A stretch of 64,000 bases of DNA from Glaciecola sp028401415 (GCF_028401415.2 NZ_CP171821.2:4092001-4156000), one strand, 5' to 3'. Positions 25,275 through 34,369 are shown, counted from the stretch's first letter. Notes: a model not told the origin generated them from the letters alone. Program-made: numbers and translations.

Positions 25275-25834
25275 ATAAGCAAAATGGCCTGGTGATGGTG
25301 TTTGCGCTTTTAGTGTTGCTGTCAGTCACTATTTTAGGCGTATCTGCTGTTTCAAGCTCGTTGTTACAAACAAAAATGGCCTCGTCAATGGAGCAAAAGT
25401 CGGTGGCGTTTGATGCTGCTGAAGCCGCCATTGCAGGGGTTGTGTTTGAATCTGAAGATGAAATGGTGCTTTCAGATCCTGGTTTAGAGGACCCTTTAAC
25501 CGTAGCTCGGCGCGTTGGTGAAATTGATTTGACAGCTGAGGAGCTAAGCTGTTATGCCGACGACCGAACAAGACGCGAAGTTACATCAGCCGGTCTAGAT
25601 ACCAACACTATGCATACAGTCGCCGGCCAGTTTAGTCCACAAGGTGCGGTCGACGCATGGTCACAGACCGCTTACGTTCGTGAACAGGCCTGCCGGGGAT
25701 CGAGCAATGTGATTGGTGGTTCCAATGTTACGTGTCATGTATTTATTATTCGCGGTTGCGGTCAAGCCGATGGAAGCAGTTATGCAGTTGCCAATACACT
25801 CACGGCAGCTGTTTTTGCGCCAGCAACGAATTAG
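25271..25834 (+). CDS. pilX: Type IV pilus minor pilin PilX
   Basis: A 187-residue pilin-like protein beginning MNKQNG and then LVMVFALLVLLSVTILGVSAV. There is no Glu at +5 (Phe is there), which is normal for PilX and its type II secretion counterpart GspK, the subunits placed at the tip. The following segment QKSVAFDAAEAAIAG is typical of PilX. The start overlaps the pilW stop (ATGA). pilY1 follows 13 bases downstream. Confidence 0.88.
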   Translation: MNKQNGLVMVFALLVLLSVTILGVSAVSSSLLQTKMASSMEQKSVAFDAAEAAIAGVVFESEDEMVLSDPGLEDPLTVARRVGEIDLTAEELSCYADDRTRREVTSAGLDTNTMHTVAGQFSPQGAVDAWSQTAYVREQACRGSSNVIGGSNVTCHVFIIRGCGQADGSSYAVANTLTAAVFAPATN

Positions 25835-25847
25835 TTAGGAGTAGAGC

Positions 25848-28800
25848 ATGTTATTGAAAAAAATAAGTATTTCGTTCTCGGCCTTAGCACTTAGTTTCTT
25901 AATTAGTTTTAGTGCTTTTGGAGATGATCTTGAGATCTATCTTGGGGCAGGTGACGTTGAGGTTGCTTATAATCCGAACGTTCTTTTTATAATGGACACT
26001 TCGGGCAGTATGAACAGTAATGACGGTACGAGCGAATCAAGGATGCAGCGCGTACAAAGAGCGCTCAATCAAACGCTGGCTGAAGCGACTAATATTAATG
26101 CGGGCTTGATGCGTTTTTCAGATCATGGTGGTCCGATTCTTTATCCTGTTACGGATATAGATAAGCCGCTTCCTGCTGAAATTCTTACCAATACTAAATC
26201 ATCGGGCGATGATGCCTATGAAATAGACAACGTTGTTAAAACTAATTCGGATGAACTGACAATAGCGAGCGGCACCAAGCGTGTTTATACAGGGTTGCGA
26301 TTCACCAACATTAATATTCCGCAAGGAGCGACAATTACAAAAGCCCTATTACGTTTTACTAGCGCAAAGCTTGACACTGAAGAAACTGATATAAAAATCT
26401 ACGCAGAAGACACTGGAAATTCTTCACAGTTTGAGGTGCGAAGAGAAGACATCTCCGGCAGAGATGCAACGACCGCTGAGCTTTTATGGGATAGTGATAC
26501 AGAATTTCCATTAGCGGATGAGACCAAATTAAGTCCTGACTTAAGCTTTGTTATTCAGGAAGTCATTAATCGTCCGGACTGGTGTGGCGGTAATGCGCTT
26601 AGTCTCATATTAGAAGCAAAAGGATCTGCGGGTACCAACCGCAAGGCTTATGCGAGTGATTTAGGTGAAAGCAGCTCGCCGCAACTGATTTTGTCTTACG
26701 ATGAATCTACAGCAAGCGGTTGTGTGGCTGGTACCAATACCTATCAAGTCCAAAGCCAAAAAAACAATATTGAAGAAAAACCGAATGGCGAGAACAGTAC
26801 CTTAAACCAATTGAATTTTAACAACAGTGGTAACGCATTTATCGGTCTGCGTTTTCAAAATGTATTAATTCCACGAGGTGCCAATATCAAGCGCGCATAC
26901 GTTGAATTTACAGCGGCTGACAGTAAAGGAGGAAGCGCATCTCAAATGACTATCAAAGGGGTCGCAAGGGATGATACTGATGAATTTGAAACGGGTGTGA
27001 GATATCAGTTAAGGGACGAGCCGAAAACAGGCGCGGCTGTCTCATGGACAAATATTGGGCGTTGGAATAAAGACACAGAATATACAACACCAGAACTTAA
27101 AACTGTTCTGCAGGAAATTATTAATCGCTCAGGTTGGGTGAGTGGAAATTCACTTACGCTATCATTCTCAAACTTCGGTTGGGAAGATATAGCTGCTTAT
27201 ACACACCGTGGGACTGCATCAAAATCTCCTAGGCTCTTTATAGAATTCGAAGGTAATGCAGTGCCTGGCAGATCGTCAACAGTTCGCGACTATCTGACAA
27301 GCCGCGTGAATGAGTTAACGACAGATGGTTGGACACCTATCGTTGATACTTTATACGAGGCGGCGATGTATTATGGTGGGAATGATGTCTATTACGGGAG
27401 AGAGCGCGGAACCGCTGACGTTAATACCTCAGTGCGCAGAAAGACGCGCGTTAGCCATATTGATTCTTACATAGGGGATGCGCCAATCCGTCCAAGTGGC
27501 TGTACTGATTTTGATCTATCCAGTCGTAACTGCGTTGAGGAGCGTATACCCGTCGGTGCAAGATATATCTCTCCAGTCGAAGACTTGCAGTGTCAAGTAA
27601 ATAACCACATCGTATTATTATCAGACGGTATTGCGAATAACAATCATAGTGTAGACGAGATTGAAGCCTTACTTGGAAAATCATGCACAGGCGCAGGTGG
27701 AGAGAAATGCGGCGTTGATTTGGTTAAGAACATTACGGATGGCGGCACGTCAAAAATTGGCGCTCAGGTCAAAACTCACACTATTGGATTTGCTACTGGT
27801 GATGATGCAAATACGTTTTTGAGGAAACTTGCTGAAGATGGAGGAGGAAGCTTCAATACCGCAAATGATAGCGAGTCTTTATTGGCAGCATTTACCAAAA
27901 TTCTTCGACAGGTAACCGACGTAAATACGACCTTCGTTTCACCGGGTGTTGCCGTCAACCAAAACAATCGCTTGACACATAGAGATGAGCTTTACTTTGC
28001 GCTGTTTCGTCCAGAGGAGGGCACTATGTGGCCTGGCAATCTGAAAAAGTACAAAGTGAGAGGTGGAGTTGTCGTTGATAGCAAAGGAGTTTCAGCGGTT
28101 GACAGCGGGACAGGATTCTTTAACGTGAACGCTCACAGCTATTGGTCAATGAATCCAGATGGAAATGACGTTCGAAAAGGCGGAGCGGCAAGCCGTATTG
28201 ACTTACTCAGAAATTTGTACGTATTCGATGATTCACCCGGCACCATTGTGAAGTCTGCAAATCGATTCAACGAAAGTAATGCAAGTATTACAGTTGAAGA
28301 TCTTGCATTAACGCATTTAGATGATCCTGATGCGCGGCGTGAACAGTTGTTAAAATGGGCGCGTGGAGTAGACGTGAGAGACGCAGACGGGGATGGTTCG
28401 AGTACCGACATTAATCCTTTTATGGGCGATCCAATCCATTCACAGCCAATCATCATCAATTATTCGGATACTGATAGCGCTATATTCGTTGCAACTAATC
28501 ATGGTTTTATTCATTCCTTTAATGCAGAAACGGGCGAGGAAAACTTTGCCATAATGCCCCGTGAGTTACTGGAGAATATGCATGAATTTTACATCAACAA
28601 CACCACCTTTAATCATATATATGGGATCGATGGCGATTTAGTCTATCGTGAAGCCGATGATAGAAAAATACTTTACGTCGGTATGCGCCGCGGTGGAAAT
28701 AATTATTACGCCTTTGATGTAACGAATAAAACTAATCCCAAATTAATGTTCACCATTGATGGTGGGGAAGGTGTTTTCGAGAATTTAGGGCAGACATGGT

Positions 28801-29930
28801 CGCGACCAGTGGTTACTAAAATCAATATTGGCGGTAGTGTAAAAGATGTCCTCATCTTTGGCGGCGGGTATGATGAAGACCAAGATACAAAAATAACGCG
28901 TTCACCAGATGATGTAGGTAACAGTGTATTTATTGTTGATGCAGATAATGGAGATCTGTTGTGGTCGGCGAGCGATGCCGGCGCTAACCTCACTATTGCT
29001 GAGATGAAATATAGCATTCCTGCAAGTATCTCAGCCATTGACCGCGATGCAGATGGACTGGTTGACCATATGTATGTGGCCGATATGGGCGGGCAATTAT
29101 TCCGCCTTGATGTTGTAAACGGTGCGTCGGCAGGCTCACTTGTAAGTGGCAAAATACTTGCAAATTTAAGCGGTGAAGCAGCCATAGATAACCGCCGTTT
29201 TTATTATGGTCCCGATGTGTCAGAAATAGTATTAGGCGATGAACAATATTATGCAGTAGCGATAGGCTCCGGCTATAGGGCAGGCCCACTAAATACCACC
29301 ATTAACGATAATTTTTATATGGTAAAAGATAAGGGCGTGTTTACTCGTGACGACGATGGAAACTTTACGCACCCTGAAACACCCTTTGTGTTGGAAAGTC
29401 TTTATGATGCGACTGACCATCTATTGACGTCAGAAGACGAGGCTGAACGAGATATAGCCGCAGCAAGCTTCGCTACAAAAGATGGGTGGTATATAAGACT
29501 AACGACTAATGGTGAAAAAGTGTTATCGGCGCCGTTGATTTTGGATTACAAAGTGTTCTTCTCAACTTATATACCCTCTGCGTCTTCAGAAAGTCTGTGC
29601 GCGCCCCCATCCGGTAGCAGTAGAGCCTACTTAGTAAACTTGTTTAATGGAAATGCCATTGCAGATATAAACGTTAATCGGCAGCTCGAGGCCTCTGACC
29701 GCACTGCCGATGCTCCACAGCCAGGTATTGCGCCTAGCCCAATTATAACCTTTACGGAAGATAATGACCCAATATTTTGTTTAGGTGCTAACTGTGAGTC
29801 TGCTCGCATCGACCCAGAGGATGGACCAGACAGTTGTGGCTCGGATTTTGAATGCTTAATTCAAAACGTATTCGGTGACGCTGAGCGTGTGCGTAAAGAT
29901 GTGTGGCAAACAGAAATTGAACGAGAGTAG
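25848..29930 (+). CDS. pilY1: Type IV pilus tip adhesin/assembly factor PilY1
   Basis: A 1360-residue secreted protein. A signal peptide (residues 1-25) is followed by a von Willebrand A domain whose metal site DTSGSM is at 50-55; the rest of that domain resumes after about residue 480. Two tandem beta-sandwich modules are inserted at about 125-285 and 300-470, sharing GLRFTNINIPQGATI / GLRFQNVLIPRGANI. The C-terminal PilY1 beta-propeller (about 860-1360; DPIHSQPIIINY, IFVATNHGFIHSFN) contains the calcium loop DRDADGLVD at 1065-1073, corresponding to the site that controls retraction in Pseudomonas PilY1. A second Asp-rich loop, DADGDGSSTDIN, lies near 845. It starts after TTAGGAGTAGAGC. Confidence 0.93.
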   Translation: MLLKKISISFSALALSFLISFSAFGDDLEIYLGAGDVEVAYNPNVLFIMDTSGSMNSNDGTSESRMQRVQRALNQTLAEATNINAGLMRFSDHGGPILYPVTDIDKPLPAEILTNTKSSGDDAYEIDNVVKTNSDELTIASGTKRVYTGLRFTNINIPQGATITKALLRFTSAKLDTEETDIKIYAEDTGNSSQFEVRREDISGRDATTAELLWDSDTEFPLADETKLSPDLSFVIQEVINRPDWCGGNALSLILEAKGSAGTNRKAYASDLGESSSPQLILSYDESTASGCVAGTNTYQVQSQKNNIEEKPNGENSTLNQLNFNNSGNAFIGLRFQNVLIPRGANIKRAYVEFTAADSKGGSASQMTIKGVARDDTDEFETGVRYQLRDEPKTGAAVSWTNIGRWNKDTEYTTPELKTVLQEIINRSGWVSGNSLTLSFSNFGWEDIAAYTHRGTASKSPRLFIEFEGNAVPGRSSTVRDYLTSRVNELTTDGWTPIVDTLYEAAMYYGGNDVYYGRERGTADVNTSVRRKTRVSHIDSYIGDAPIRPSGCTDFDLSSRNCVEERIPVGARYISPVEDLQCQVNNHIVLLSDGIANNNHSVDEIEALLGKSCTGAGGEKCGVDLVKNITDGGTSKIGAQVKTHTIGFATGDDANTFLRKLAEDGGGSFNTANDSESLLAAFTKILRQVTDVNTTFVSPGVAVNQNNRLTHRDELYFALFRPEEGTMWPGNLKKYKVRGGVVVDSKGVSAVDSGTGFFNVNAHSYWSMNPDGNDVRKGGAASRIDLLRNLYVFDDSPGTIVKSANRFNESNASITVEDLALTHLDDPDARREQLLKWARGVDVRDADGDGSSTDINPFMGDPIHSQPIIINYSDTDSAIFVATNHGFIHSFNAETGEENFAIMPRELLENMHEFYINNTTFNHIYGIDGDLVYREADDRKILYVGMRRGGNNYYAFDVTNKTNPKLMFTIDGGEGVFENLGQTWSRPVVTKINIGGSVKDVLIFGGGYDEDQDTKITRSPDDVGNSVFIVDADNGDLLWSASDAGANLTIAEMKYSIPASISAIDRDADGLVDHMYVADMGGQLFRLDVVNGASAGSLVSGKILANLSGEAAIDNRRFYYGPDVSEIVLGDEQYYAVAIGSGYRAGPLNTTINDNFYMVKDKGVFTRDDDGNFTHPETPFVLESLYDATDHLLTSEDEAERDIAAASFATKDGWYIRLTTNGEKVLSAPLILDYKVFFSTYIPSASSESLCAPPSGSSRAYLVNLFNGNAIADINVNRQLEASDRTADAPQPGIAPSPIITFTEDNDPIFCLGANCESARIDPEDGPDSCGSDFECLIQNVFGDAERVRKDVWQTEIERE

Positions 29931-29951
29931 TTTAATAGAGCATTAGAACAT

Positions 29952-29988
29952 AGCTAAGCTGAAGGTGAGTCTCAGCTTAGCTTTTTAT
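29952..29988 (+). terminator. Terminator between pilY1 and pilE
   Basis: AGCTAAGCTGA (29952-29962) and TCAGCTTAGCT (29972-29982) form a perfect 11-bp stem with a 9-base loop, followed by TTTTATTT. It lies 15 bases before the pilE start codon and so separates the pilV-pilY1 transcript from pilE, or attenuates it. Confidence 0.85.
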
Positions 29989-30002
29989 TTTGAGGCAAAA
30001 AC

Positions 30003-30464
30003 ATGCAAGTGCAAAAAGGCTTTACCCTAGTTGAATTAATGATTGTCGTGGCTATTGTAGGCATCATCGCTTCTATTGCCTACCCTAGTTACCAATCAAT
30101 GGTGGTTTCAAGTGCAAGAAGCGCAGCGCAAGCTGATTTAATGGCATTTGCTAGTGCTATGGAGCGTCATAGTGCATCCAACTTTACATACGGCGGTGCG
30201 GCAACAGGTGGCTCTGATACGGGTAAACCGACAATCTTTGCCACTCATTCTCCTGCAACTGAGCCGGCAGCAAACAAGCGGTATGATTTAACGATTGCAG
30301 TTGTTGGTGCATCTGGTCGAAGTTATGAATTGAAAGCCACACCGGTAAGCGGAAGCGTGACAGACGAAGATGGCGAGTTGGTGCTATACAGCGACGGACG
30401 CAAGGCTTGGGATAAAAATAATGATGGCAGCATTGCAACTGCTGAATTTTGCTGGGCCTGTTAA
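30003..30464 (+). CDS. pilE: Type IV pilin PilE
   Basis: A 153-residue prepilin with the canonical cleavage site QKG and then FTLVELMIVVAIVGIIASIAYPSYQ, Glu at +5. The rest includes the alpha-beta loop with Gly/Thr-rich segments, then a calcium-type loop DKNNDGSIATAEF near the C-terminus and a final C-W-A-C, likely a disulphide. By size and position it is the PilE-like minor pilin of the fimT-pilVWXY1E set, although a major-pilin role cannot be ruled out. A GAGG ribosome site sits 7 bases upstream. A strong terminator stands between it and pilY1. Confidence 0.88.
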   Translation: MQVQKGFTLVELMIVVAIVGIIASIAYPSYQSMVVSSARSAAQADLMAFASAMERHSASNFTYGGAATGGSDTGKPTIFATHSPATEPAANKRYDLTIAVVGASGRSYELKATPVSGSVTDEDGELVLYSDGRKAWDKNNDGSIATAEFCWAC

Positions 30465-30506
30465 ATAGTAATATCCAAAGGACTGTTAAACACTGCAAAC
30501 CAGTTT

Positions 30507-30535
30507 AAAAAAACCGCCAAGGTTGGCGGTTTTTT
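30507..30535. terminator. Bidirectional terminator between pilE and fimT
   Basis: AACCGCCAA and TTGGCGGTT form a 9-bp stem with a GG loop, centred at about 30521, flanked by an A-run on the left and a T-run on the right. It can therefore terminate both pilE (+) and the convergent fimT (-). Confidence 0.9.
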
Positions 30536-30562
30536 GCTGTTCGTTCAATTATTACTCGCGTT

Positions 30563-31129
30563 CTATGAGCACGCTAATGAAGTGCCACTTGAATCCTCAT
30601 GAAATCCGTCATCTGATTCATCACGGCTGAGCCTTGTTCTTCCTTGCAAACTCACGATAAGGCCTCGTGCAAATTTAGCGTCATTGTTCTTAGGGCATAA
30701 AACGATATCCGCCGCTGCGGTGGTGCCACCTGATTCGTTAAATTCGACAAGATTTTGCGAGCTGGTCATTTTATTACCACCAGAAATAGCCTGACTCGAT
30801 TGCAATAACTCTTCCGCACCATCGCGCGAACCATTGCCGTTGAGATCTAAAAAAACGATTTTGGGATTGTTCCAGTCGTTGTTGCAGGTTGCAAAGTTGC
30901 TCGATGGGCACACTACAACCTGGCTTTGCTCATCTATTGCGGTATAACGAGCAAACTGCAATAACGCACTGGTTTCGTTTATTTCAGCGGTGATTCGATT
31001 GCTTGTCAATATAGACTGAATGTTGGGAGCTACTACCGTGAGCAGAATTGCGGCCACTGCTAAAGTAATCATCATTTCTAATAATGTCACGCCTGCTTGA
31101 CGCTTACTTGATAAAGAAAAATTTACCAC
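30563..31129 (-). CDS. fimT: Type IV minor pilin FimT (GspH/FimT family)
   Basis: A 188-residue pseudopilin with a prepilin site RQAG and then VTLLEMMITLAVAAILLTVVAPNIQ, Glu at +5. The GspH/FimT fold is indicated by FARYTAIDEQSQVVVCPS and the short Asp-rich loop DLNGNGSRDG. It starts with GTG at 31129; AAGGGG lies about 8 bases upstream. In many gammaproteobacteria fimT precedes pilV in the same operon. Here it stands after pilE on the opposite strand and is divergent from nadE. Confidence 0.88.
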   Translation of the reverse strand: MVNFSLSSKRQAGVTLLEMMITLAVAAILLTVVAPNIQSILTSNRITAEINETSALLQFARYTAIDEQSQVVVCPSSNFATCNNDWNNPKIVFLDLNGNGSRDGAEELLQSSQAISGGNKMTSSQNLVEFNESGGTTAAADIVLCPKNNDAKFARGLIVSLQGRTRLSRDESDDGFHEDSSGTSLACS

Positions 31130-31264
31130 TTCAAACCCCTTTTTATAGTCAGTACACTATATTACATAGGACAATGCACTAAGGTATGTGTCACCGAGCA
31201 TACTAATTGTAAGATATACCTACAACAAGTAACTGTAAATTATGACTATTTTTGGAGAAACACA

Positions 31265-32095
31265 GTGAAGCAGCAAATCATCGAAGAAATGAGAGTGTCT
31301 GCCACGATAGACCCTGCACAAGAAATAGCCCGGCGAGTTGGATTTATCAAAAAGCAACTATTGTCGTCTGGCATGTCTAGCTTGGTACTAGGGATCAGTG
31401 GCGGTATTGACTCCTGCACGCTCGGGCGTTTGGCGCAGTTGGCAGTTGATGAACTCAACCAAGGCGCTGGTGAGTACCGGTTTTTCGCAGTTCGCTTGCC
31501 TTATGATACCCAGGTAGATGAGGCGGACGCTAAACTGTCATTAGATTTTATTCAGCCTTCTGTGCAGTTAACCGCAAATGTAAAGCCGGGCGCAGACGCC
31601 ATACATGAGCAGGCTCAAAATGCATTGAGAGCCGTGGGTGCCTTTACGATGGATGCATCTTTAGATGATTTTGTAAAAGGAAATACAAAAGCGCGCACCA
31701 GAATGGCGATACAATTCGATATCGCGGGTCTGGTTCAGGGCTTGGTATTGGGTACTGATCATTCAGCAGAAAACATTACCGGGTTCTACACCAAATATGG
31801 TGACGGTGCCTGCGATTTAGCGCCGCTGTTTGGTTTAAGTAAGCGCCAAGTGCGACAAATTGCCGCTTTTTTGGGCGCTCCGGAGCGTATTATTCACAAA
31901 GCGCCTACAGCTGATCTAGAAAGTTTGAATCCTCAATTGGAGGACGAAGCGTCCTTAGGCCTGACTTATGAGCAAATTGATGACTTTCTGGAAGGAAAGA
32001 GTCACGATAGTCAAGCTGATGCAAAATTAATCGATATCTATCAACGCACACAACATAAACGCGTTCCTATTCCAACGATTTACGATGACGAGTAA
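31265..32095 (+). CDS. nadE: Ammonia-dependent NAD+ synthetase
   Basis: NadE amidates deamido-NAD to NAD using ATP and ammonia. The 276-residue length and the absence of a glutaminase domain match the E. coli enzyme (275). The ATP pyrophosphatase P-loop SGGIDS is at residues 45-50. LPYDTQVDEADA, GTDHSAENITGFYTKYGDG and HKAPTADLE are family motifs. It starts with GTG at 31265; GGAG lies 7 bases upstream. glnB begins 4 bases after its stop, so the two are co-translated. nadB, the first NAD enzyme, lies 4 kb away. Confidence 0.96.
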   Translation: MKQQIIEEMRVSATIDPAQEIARRVGFIKKQLLSSGMSSLVLGISGGIDSCTLGRLAQLAVDELNQGAGEYRFFAVRLPYDTQVDEADAKLSLDFIQPSVQLTANVKPGADAIHEQAQNALRAVGAFTMDASLDDFVKGNTKARTRMAIQFDIAGLVQGLVLGTDHSAENITGFYTKYGDGACDLAPLFGLSKRQVRQIAAFLGAPERIIHKAPTADLESLNPQLEDEASLGLTYEQIDDFLEGKSHDSQADAKLIDIYQRTQHKRVPIPTIYDDE

Positions 32096-32099
32096 TTAG

Positions 32100-32441
32100 A
32101 TGAAAAAAGTGGAAGCGATAATCAAGCCTTTTAAGCTCGACGATGTCAGAGAGGCATTGTCGGATATCGGTATTTCAGGACTTACCATCACTGAAGTTAA
32201 AGGGTTTGGCAGGCAAAAAGGCCATACTGAGCTTTATCGAGGCGCTGAATACAAGATTGATTTTTTGCCGAAGGTTAAAATAGAGCTAGTGGTGAGTGAA
32301 GATTTGCTAGCGCGAGTGATTGAAACCATCACAGACGTTGCGCGTACCGGCAAAATAGGTGATGGTAAAATTTTTGTGCAAAACGTTGAGCACGTAATTC
32401 GAATACGCACAGGAGAAGAGGGTGATGACGCGCTCAGTTAG
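32100..32441 (+). CDS. glnB: Nitrogen regulatory protein P-II
   Basis: P-II is the trimeric sensor of 2-oxoglutarate, ATP and glutamine status that controls glutamine synthetase adenylylation and NtrB. The 113-residue sequence follows E. coli GlnB closely: FKLDDVREAL, then the T-loop with the uridylylation site Tyr51 (ELYRGAEYKIDF), and the C-terminal GKIGDGKIFV and IRIRTGEEG. It is directly coupled to nadE rather than to amtB, which argues for GlnB rather than GlnK. Confidence 0.93.
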   Translation: MKKVEAIIKPFKLDDVREALSDIGISGLTITEVKGFGRQKGHTELYRGAEYKIDFLPKVKIELVVSEDLLARVIETITDVARTGKIGDGKIFVQNVEHVIRIRTGEEGDDALS

Positions 32442-32495
32442 GCTTTGCTAGTTCCTCACACAGAAGAGAGCGTAAGCGCAGATTAATATTGTGTT

Positions 32496-32981
32496 CTAAT
32501 GTGAATGGCCGCAACCGTCTGGGCCGTGCACATGCCCATGATCAATTTCATCTTTGGTAGCGTCTCTCACATCTTCAATTGAAACGTCAAACAATAAGGT
32601 TTGACCTGATAACGGATGATTGCCATCGACCGTAATGTGCTCGTCGTCTTTGTCAACAATTATTACTGATTGCTCACCTTGGTCGGTAGTCGCTCTAAAG
32701 CTCATTCCTACCTCTACATCCATGCCTTCAAACATGTTGATGGGCACTTTTTGCACTAATTGCTCATGGCGCTCGCCATAGGCTTTTTCTGGCTCCACCA
32801 TCACCTCAAATTTATGACCTTTGTCTTTATCGTACAGGGCCTCTTCTAAGCCTTGGATCATATATTTTGAGCCTTGAATAAAGCTTAACGGTTCGCCGTT
32901 TCGAGATGAGTCTATTTCATCTCCGTCGCGCGTTTTAACGGTATAGTGAAGGGTAACAACGTGGTTGTCGGCTATTGGCAT
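32496..32981 (-). CDS. slyD: SlyD-like FKBP-type peptidyl-prolyl isomerase with His-rich tail
   Basis: This 161-residue FKBP contains VVTLHYTVKTRDGDEID at the start, SFIQGSKYMIQGLEEALYDKDKG in the active-site region, the IF chaperone domain with EPEKAYGERHEQLVQKVP, and VDGNHPLSGQTLLFDVSI. The end is His-rich (DHGHVHGPDGCGHSH), the metal-binding tail of SlyD, which helps load nickel into hydrogenase or urease-type enzymes in other bacteria. The ATG at 32981 (MPIADNH) follows AGGAAATCTT and is preferred over an upstream in-frame ATG at 33026 that would add 15 basic residues. ygfZ lies just upstream on the same strand. Confidence 0.88.
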   Translation of the reverse strand: MPIADNHVVTLHYTVKTRDGDEIDSSRNGEPLSFIQGSKYMIQGLEEALYDKDKGHKFEVMVEPEKAYGERHEQLVQKVPINMFEGMDVEVGMSFRATTDQGEQSVIIVDKDDEHITVDGNHPLSGQTLLFDVSIEDVRDATKDEIDHGHVHGPDGCGHSH

Positions 32982-33031
32982 AAGATTTCCTGTGTAAGCG
33001 CTTTTTTTGCGCTGTTTTTTAAACAATCTGC

Positions 33032-33979
33032 TTAAGAAGGCGTTGTTTCCAGTGAATAGGGTAGCGCTTCTAAGTTAAGCGGCACCTGACTCTCTTTTAA
33101 GCGTAACACATCAGAATTGCTGGTGTCATTTGAAAGCACAGCGAGAAGCTTTGTCTTCCCATTTGCCTTAGCGCATCGAACCACGACACCGCCTCTTCTA
33201 AAATTGTTACCCACTGCCTTTTCTATTATGTCTCCAGGCTGAATATCCAAGGAATCGCTGCCCCGAGCGCTCAACAGAAATGATGCACGTTTGTTTTTGC
33301 CCAAGAATTTAGTGCGGGCGATGACTTCTTGCCCCATGTAGCAGCCTTTTCCAAAATCAATTGCATCTAAACATTGCAAGTTGAGCATTTGTGGCACAAA
33401 TTCGCCTATGTTCTCTGGCGCCTCTAATAGCGCAATGCCAGCCTCAATTTCTAGCATTTGCCATAATGCGATATCATCATCAAAGTCATTAGCAGCAAGG
33501 CTTTTAAGATGTTCATACTCGTGGATTTTAAGCACGGTTAAGTATCGTAATGAGCTATCGTTAAACGTAATTGCATATCCAAATTCATTTGCGCTGACAT
33601 GCAAGTGTTCATCACTTAAGTCACTGAAAAGCGCTTTTAGATGTATTGTTGCCCGCTTACCGTGAACGCCTATAACCTTGAAGTCTGTCCCCACATTATC
33701 AATCTCGACTTTTGAAAACACGCCATACTTTTTTAATTCGGTCATAGAGCTACTTGCACTTGCTGTGGGCAAAATCATATGAAAGCTATTTTCAAACTGC
33801 GTAAGGTAAAAGGCTGACCACATTTTTCCTTTAAAATCACAGTGTGCCGCATACTTAGCTTTATCCTCGGGTATACTTTTGGTATCCACCGTGACTTGAC
33901 CGTGCAGATAGTCATGCCTTTGCTCCCCCGCGATACGAATAATCTCAAGCTTGGGAAGGTCGACCAAAAAATCGCTCAT
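33032..33979 (-). CDS. ygfZ: Folate-binding Fe-S cluster protein YgfZ
   Basis: YgfZ is a tetrahydrofolate-binding protein that helps assemble or repair certain iron-sulfur enzymes such as MiaB. The 315-residue protein has the family signature KGCYMGQE at residues 211-218, followed by VIARTKFLGKNKRA, and the N-terminal aminomethyltransferase-like fold (YLHGQVTVD, then AAHCDFKGKM). It starts with ATG at 33979. It is divergent from sdhE-ygfX as in E. coli, but a MITE-like element lies in the intergenic space. SlyD is downstream. Confidence 0.93.
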   Translation of the reverse strand: MSDFLVDLPKLEIIRIAGEQRHDYLHGQVTVDTKSIPEDKAKYAAHCDFKGKMWSAFYLTQFENSFHMILPTASASSSMTELKKYGVFSKVEIDNVGTDFKVIGVHGKRATIHLKALFSDLSDEHLHVSANEFGYAITFNDSSLRYLTVLKIHEYEHLKSLAANDFDDDIALWQMLEIEAGIALLEAPENIGEFVPQMLNLQCLDAIDFGKGCYMGQEVIARTKFLGKNKRASFLLSARGSDSLDIQPGDIIEKAVGNNFRRGGVVVRCAKANGKTKLLAVLSNDTSNSDVLRLKESQVPLNLEALPYSLETTPS

Positions 33980-34065
33980 ATAAACTCCGGTTGCACTTAG
34001 TTTTTTATCTTCGCATTGCCCCTATATGTGGATGTCTGCTCAACATTGCAAGTTCGATTTAACTT

Positions 34066-34261
34066 AACCTGAGTCCTATTTAAGAAACGGCGCTCAGTAC
34101 CGCTAGAATTGCGAATTACTGCGTTGCAAAAGCCAGCAATAGAATAACTATTACGTGACTGTTGCGCCTTGTACTTCACAATTCTAGCAGCACTGAGTGT
34201 AAAAATTAATTTACGTATGTAAAACAATCGCTTGCACCATTCCTTAAACAGGATTCAGGTT
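34066..34261. mobile_element. MITE-like element family A, copy 1
   Basis: A 196-bp palindromic element with terminal inverted repeats AACCTGAGTCCTATTTAAG (left) and CTTAAACAGGATTCAGGTT (right). Its inner arms, CTCAGTACCGCTAGAATTG on the left and CAATTCTAGCAGCACTGAG on the right, pair to form a long imperfect hairpin. It differs at only about ten positions from the copy at 63496-63690. It carries no ORF. The flanks are ACTT on the left and AAAT on the right, so no target duplication is visible. It fills most of the 390 bases between divergent ygfZ and sdhE. Confidence 0.88.
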
Positions 34262-34369
34262 AAATTATGAAAGGGCATAACAAACAATAGGACTTAAGGA
34301 TAGTAGGGATAATAAAGAGAATATGATAGTCTCTGGTGAGATAGAACGAACACTTAGGTTACAAAAACG

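Noticed and set aside
25271..25834. Loss of Glu5 in pilX as a defect
   Set aside because: Absence of Glu at +5 is normal for PilX/GspK tip subunits.
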